Shown here: positions 61,101 through 64,000 of the stretch, in pieces
Layout: each line of letters opens with the position of its first letter
How positions within the stretch are numbered: the first letter of the stretch is position 1
Notes under the pieces: model-generated
Told to the model about the DNA's origin: nothing
Seen by the model: only the letters and a program-made list of their open reading frames with translations
The model's database searches: none
Origin: Sternotherus odoratus
Taxonomy: Eukaryota; Chordata; Testudines; Kinosternidae
Reading direction: 5' to 3'
DNA length: 64,000 nt
NCBI GenBank assembly: GCA_032164245.1
Contig: JAVMKO010000003.1
Location: 69,944,390-70,008,389, forward strand
Program-made: the position numbers and the translations under genes

Positions 61101-61619
61101 TCAGGTTCTCAGACTCCCAACCTGCTCTTAACTCAGTTTCTGCCTCAGCCATTCCTGAGCCCAGTCTTGTCCTTGCCCTACCGTAATCTTGCTCCAGCCC
61201 TGTTACCCTAATCTTCCTCCAGCCCTGCCTCTGCTTCCGGACCCTCTGTTTCTGACTACCCAGCTTCAACCCTTGGCTTCTTTATGTATTCTGATCTTGG
61301 TTCTGCCCCGTGACCTGTCCCTACATCTTGATTCCAGAACCAGCACTCTTGAGCCAGTCCTGACTCTATATCCAGCTTTCACATCCATTCCACTACTCGG
61401 CCTGATTACTGTGAGGCAGTGCCTGAGAGACAAGGAGTGGGTTAATGTGAGCTTAAGAGGTCAACTAACATACCTGGTTTCACTTGTAAGGTGAGTCAGC
61501 ACCAATTAAAAAGGAGTCCCAGCTGAGGGAGGAACTGGGTGGCTGCTATGTAGCCAGGAAGTTGAGAGCAGAAGAGAGTGGTGCCAAAGCAGAGACCTGG
61601 GCTTGTAGGAGATGGAGGA
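56471..61619. other. Unassigned DNA, mostly AT-rich
   Basis: No gene recognised. 59334-59400 has a small palindromic-repeat phrase ('gccacactgaagttaatggagctattaacac'). 60980-61430 is CT-rich with 'ccctgttaccctaatcttcctcc'-like text reminiscent of LTR pyrimidine tracts but without defined ends. Frames at 58375-58629 and 61189-61494 are pyrimidine-rich artefacts. Confidence 0.45.
58078..58107 (+). repeat. (CA)n microsatellite
   Basis: About 15 CA units, followed by a short TA tract. Confidence 0.96.
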
Positions 61620-62951
61620 TTTTCTGATGGTGGTTTTTTAGTTGAATGTAAAAACAAAGAGCAAGCTCATAAACTGGTAAAAATTAAAATGCTAAAGAAG
61701 GTTGAAATAAGTTGCCAGCTATTAAAGTATTTGACTGAAATAAGGCAGTAATATATGGTATTCCATTAGAGCCGACTTATGATGAGATAACCAAAAGCAT
61801 AGGTGAAGATAAAATGTTAGTAAGTAAGCAACTAATTAATAAATGAGGAGGAGAAAGTAAGTCATCAACAGCTGTCCCGGGGGACTCTACCTGAGAAAGT
61901 AATAGTAGGATTTCAGATATTCAGAACACAGTAATATTCCCCCCCCCACACACACACACACCCCTTAAGGTATTGTAAGTGCCAAAGGTATGGGCATATA
62001 GCACCTGTTTCTAAAAGGAAAACAAGATACAGTAAATGTGGGGCAGAACATTCCTATGAAAATTGGATAGAGGTCAAATGTAGTAACTGCGGTGGTAATC
62101 ACAGTCTTGCATGTACAGGGTTAACAACATATTTTATATGGAAGCTGTAAGGAGACTCTCAAAGCATCAGGTGGAGAAGGAAGGGACAATCAGACCAAGA
62201 AAAGGGGAATTGCAGACACAGCCTTATTCTATAAAGAATATGATAAACACTAAGAAGGAATAGATGATATACTAGTAATGTGAAAAAAGGTTTATTGCAT
62301 TTGTGAAAAAAGTGAAATTGTACATCACATACTGGGGAAAAAATCAGAAAAAATGAAAATTATAGCAAGGACAGTAGACAAATACTTCTATATTAGCAAC
62401 TTATCTATGCACTGTATTCATGCAATTTTGAATAAAGTTAAGGGCGAGATATGACTAGTATGGAGATCTCAATTTTTGTTGGAATGCACAGTCTGATAGT
62501 ACATAGTTAAGAACCCAAAAAAAATATCTTGGCAGTGAAAACTAAATGAGATGTCATATGTATCCAGGTAACATGGTTGGTTGAAAACCTTGCTTTCAAA
62601 ATTCCACGGTATAGGAATTTTAGAAAAGACCAAAAACTATGAAGAGGAGGCGTGTTTGTACTTTCATATGGCAAAGAGTAAACTACATAGCAGTAGAGAA
62701 CGAAGAAGAAAGCCTAGAACATAATGCTGTTGAGATCCCAATGCAAAGAGGAGCAATATTTCTTTAAGAAGTTATAATATGTATAACTCATGTGGGAAAT
62801 TACAAAGTTTGGAAAGATAAGAAGTAGTGAAGAATGTGAAAAGAAAATATATTATATGTGCTGACCTAAACAGTCATAATAAATTGAGAAAATTAAGACA
62901 ACTGATAAAAATGGTGCATACTTAGAAAAGCTCATTGATGAAAACAGTATT

Positions 62952-63257
62952 GTGGTTTTAAATGATGGCACTCCAACTCGATTTAATACAGCTAATGGTA
63001 GTTTTTCCTGCTTAGATCTGGGAATTATAACAGCAGATATTGCAAGTAAATGCAACTGGGAAATATATAAAGAAGAAATGGGGTGTGATCATTTCCCTAT
63101 CCTTATTACTTTTCAAGGTCAAAGTAAGGTTGAAGGTAATGGAAAACTACCCACTTGGAATCTGAAGAAAGCTATTTGGCTATTTATAAGTAAATGTACT
63201 GACTTTGTGAATAATCATTGCGTGAATGACGACACAGAGAATTTCTTGAGAATATAA
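62952..63257 (+). pseudogene. LINE endonuclease C-terminal remnant
   Basis: Best-preserved frame of the terminal LINE, 101 codons. It has NDGTPTRFN (substrate-binding loop), CLDLGI (the S-x-DL strand) and CDHFPILITF (the catalytic S/GDH segment, with a Cys before Asp-His). These are the last three conserved blocks of EEP-type endonucleases. Upstream blocks are broken by frameshifts and the frame ends before the polymerase. Confidence 0.8.
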
Positions 63258-63435
63258 TAAAGAGATTCATAGCATACTGAAGTACCCCGAAACTAAAAAC
63301 TCATCTCCATGGTAGAATTAGGAGTGCAAAATAGCAGTTAAGAAATGAACAAAGCCTATAAAAAAGCAAACAATACAATGAATAGTGAAGATCCATAGAA
63401 GTAAGGCAATAACACAAAGAATTTTTATATATTTT

Positions 63436-63508
<73 letters not shown>
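63436..63508 (+). repeat. (GATA)n microsatellite
   Basis: About 18 near-perfect GATA units, located between the endonuclease and linker remnants of the LINE. The minus-strand frame with repeated SIYL is its artefact. Confidence 0.97.
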
Positions 63509-64000
63509 AGTACCATGAGTGGACAAAGATCTCAAGACATCAGAAATACACATGCCAATTACAAGAATGAATGGAATTCAGAGTAAGAGTAGCCACATCC
63601 CAGATCTTATTGGGACTGACAACATAGTTAGAAGTTTGGATAAAGAGAAAGAAATTTTAGCAGCATCTTTCTGATGGGTGAGTAATGATGAAAACCTAAG
63701 TGAAATTTTCCACCAGTTTAAAAGACACTTCATGAAGAGAATCATGATCTATTATGCGGTCAGGGTAAACATGAAGATACAAAACCATTCAGTATAGTAT
63801 GTGAGAACTTGAGAAAGCTATTGATATCAGCAAGAATAATCTCCAGGTAAAGATAATACATATAATAATGTTTAAATGATCCTCGAACTGCTTTCAGAGA
63901 GATATCATTGAATTATCCCTGTATGGAAAAAAGGAATGATACTGGTAAAGTAGAAATATACAGTAGTAATTCAAATTTGAAAACAAGCCAACTATCCACA

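Larger units (their letters stand above)
61620..64000 (+). mobile_element. Decayed I/Jockey-type LINE running off the window
   Basis: An ORF1 remnant in shifting frames holds an N-terminal piece near 61680-61770, then clustered CCHC knuckles at about 61965-62115 (CKCQRYGH; SKCGAEHSYE; CSNCGGNH). A long gap of degraded sequence follows. Then come AP-type endonuclease remnants at about 62570-63260, the last as one open frame 62952-63257: VLNDGTPTRFN, then SCLDLGI, then CDHFPI, the conserved end of the domain. The endonuclease-RT linker continues at 63540-63800, so the RT should lie beyond 64000. The knuckle pattern and order fit the I/Jockey group. A GATA microsatellite has expanded inside. Confidence 0.8.

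Overview
This window looks like repeat-rich, AT-rich non-coding DNA from a turtle nuclear genome. The strongest lineage evidence is a tRNA-derived SINE of the turtle Pol III (Cry) type near 47.9-48.1 kb, three CR1 LINE copies of the reptile/bird type, and several repeat families I recall as abundant in turtle assemblies. I found no host protein-coding gene, rRNA, functional tRNA or other functional RNA gene, and no CRISPR. Nearly every open frame above 60 codons is either chance or transposon-derived. The window is probably intergenic or a long intron.

Layout. 0-6.7 kb: mostly unassigned sequence with one small DNA transposon that has an 8-bp target duplication. 6.7-9.1 kb: an antisense CR1 split by a complete hAT-type element, followed by a Penelope-like element (PLE). 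10-16 kb: hAT, MIR-like and TAAGGG-ended MITE pieces, and the first of three related solo LTRs, which carries a nested 124-bp MITE. 17.1-18.7 kb: a hAT fragment and a full-length non-autonomous Helitron whose core is a minisatellite. 19.9-22.1 kb: an old LTR split by a PLE, which is itself split by a Tigger-like element carrying a GC-rich minisatellite. 22.7-30.2 kb: nested MITEs, a second solo LTR, a CR1 piece, a complete hAT element, and a long CR1 split by the third solo LTR. 30.4-31.7 kb: an LTR with a visible TATA box and polyadenylation signal. 31.7-37.5 kb: the most repeat-poor stretch.

37.5-44.3 kb: a decayed Ty3/gypsy retrotransposon (gag-like, CCHC-like, RT, RNase H and integrase remnants) with a palindromic PLE inserted in its RT, then a 1.15-kb LTR-like repeat and a second, better preserved PLE. 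44.3-56 kb: largely unassigned, with the Cry SINE, a palindromic repeat, a hAT fragment and an antisense LTR-like repeat. 56-56.5 kb: the 3' end of a non-LTR element with a zinc-finger-like tail. 61.6-64 kb: a heavily mutated I/Jockey-type LINE (ORF1 zinc knuckles, then endonuclease) running off the right edge.

No genes act together here. The useful biology is the insertion history, which can be ordered from the nesting: LTR before PLE before Tigger; CR1 before hAT; CR1 before solo LTR; gypsy before PLE. Family names come from recognised protein motifs, terminal motifs and target-site duplications read by eye, with no database search.
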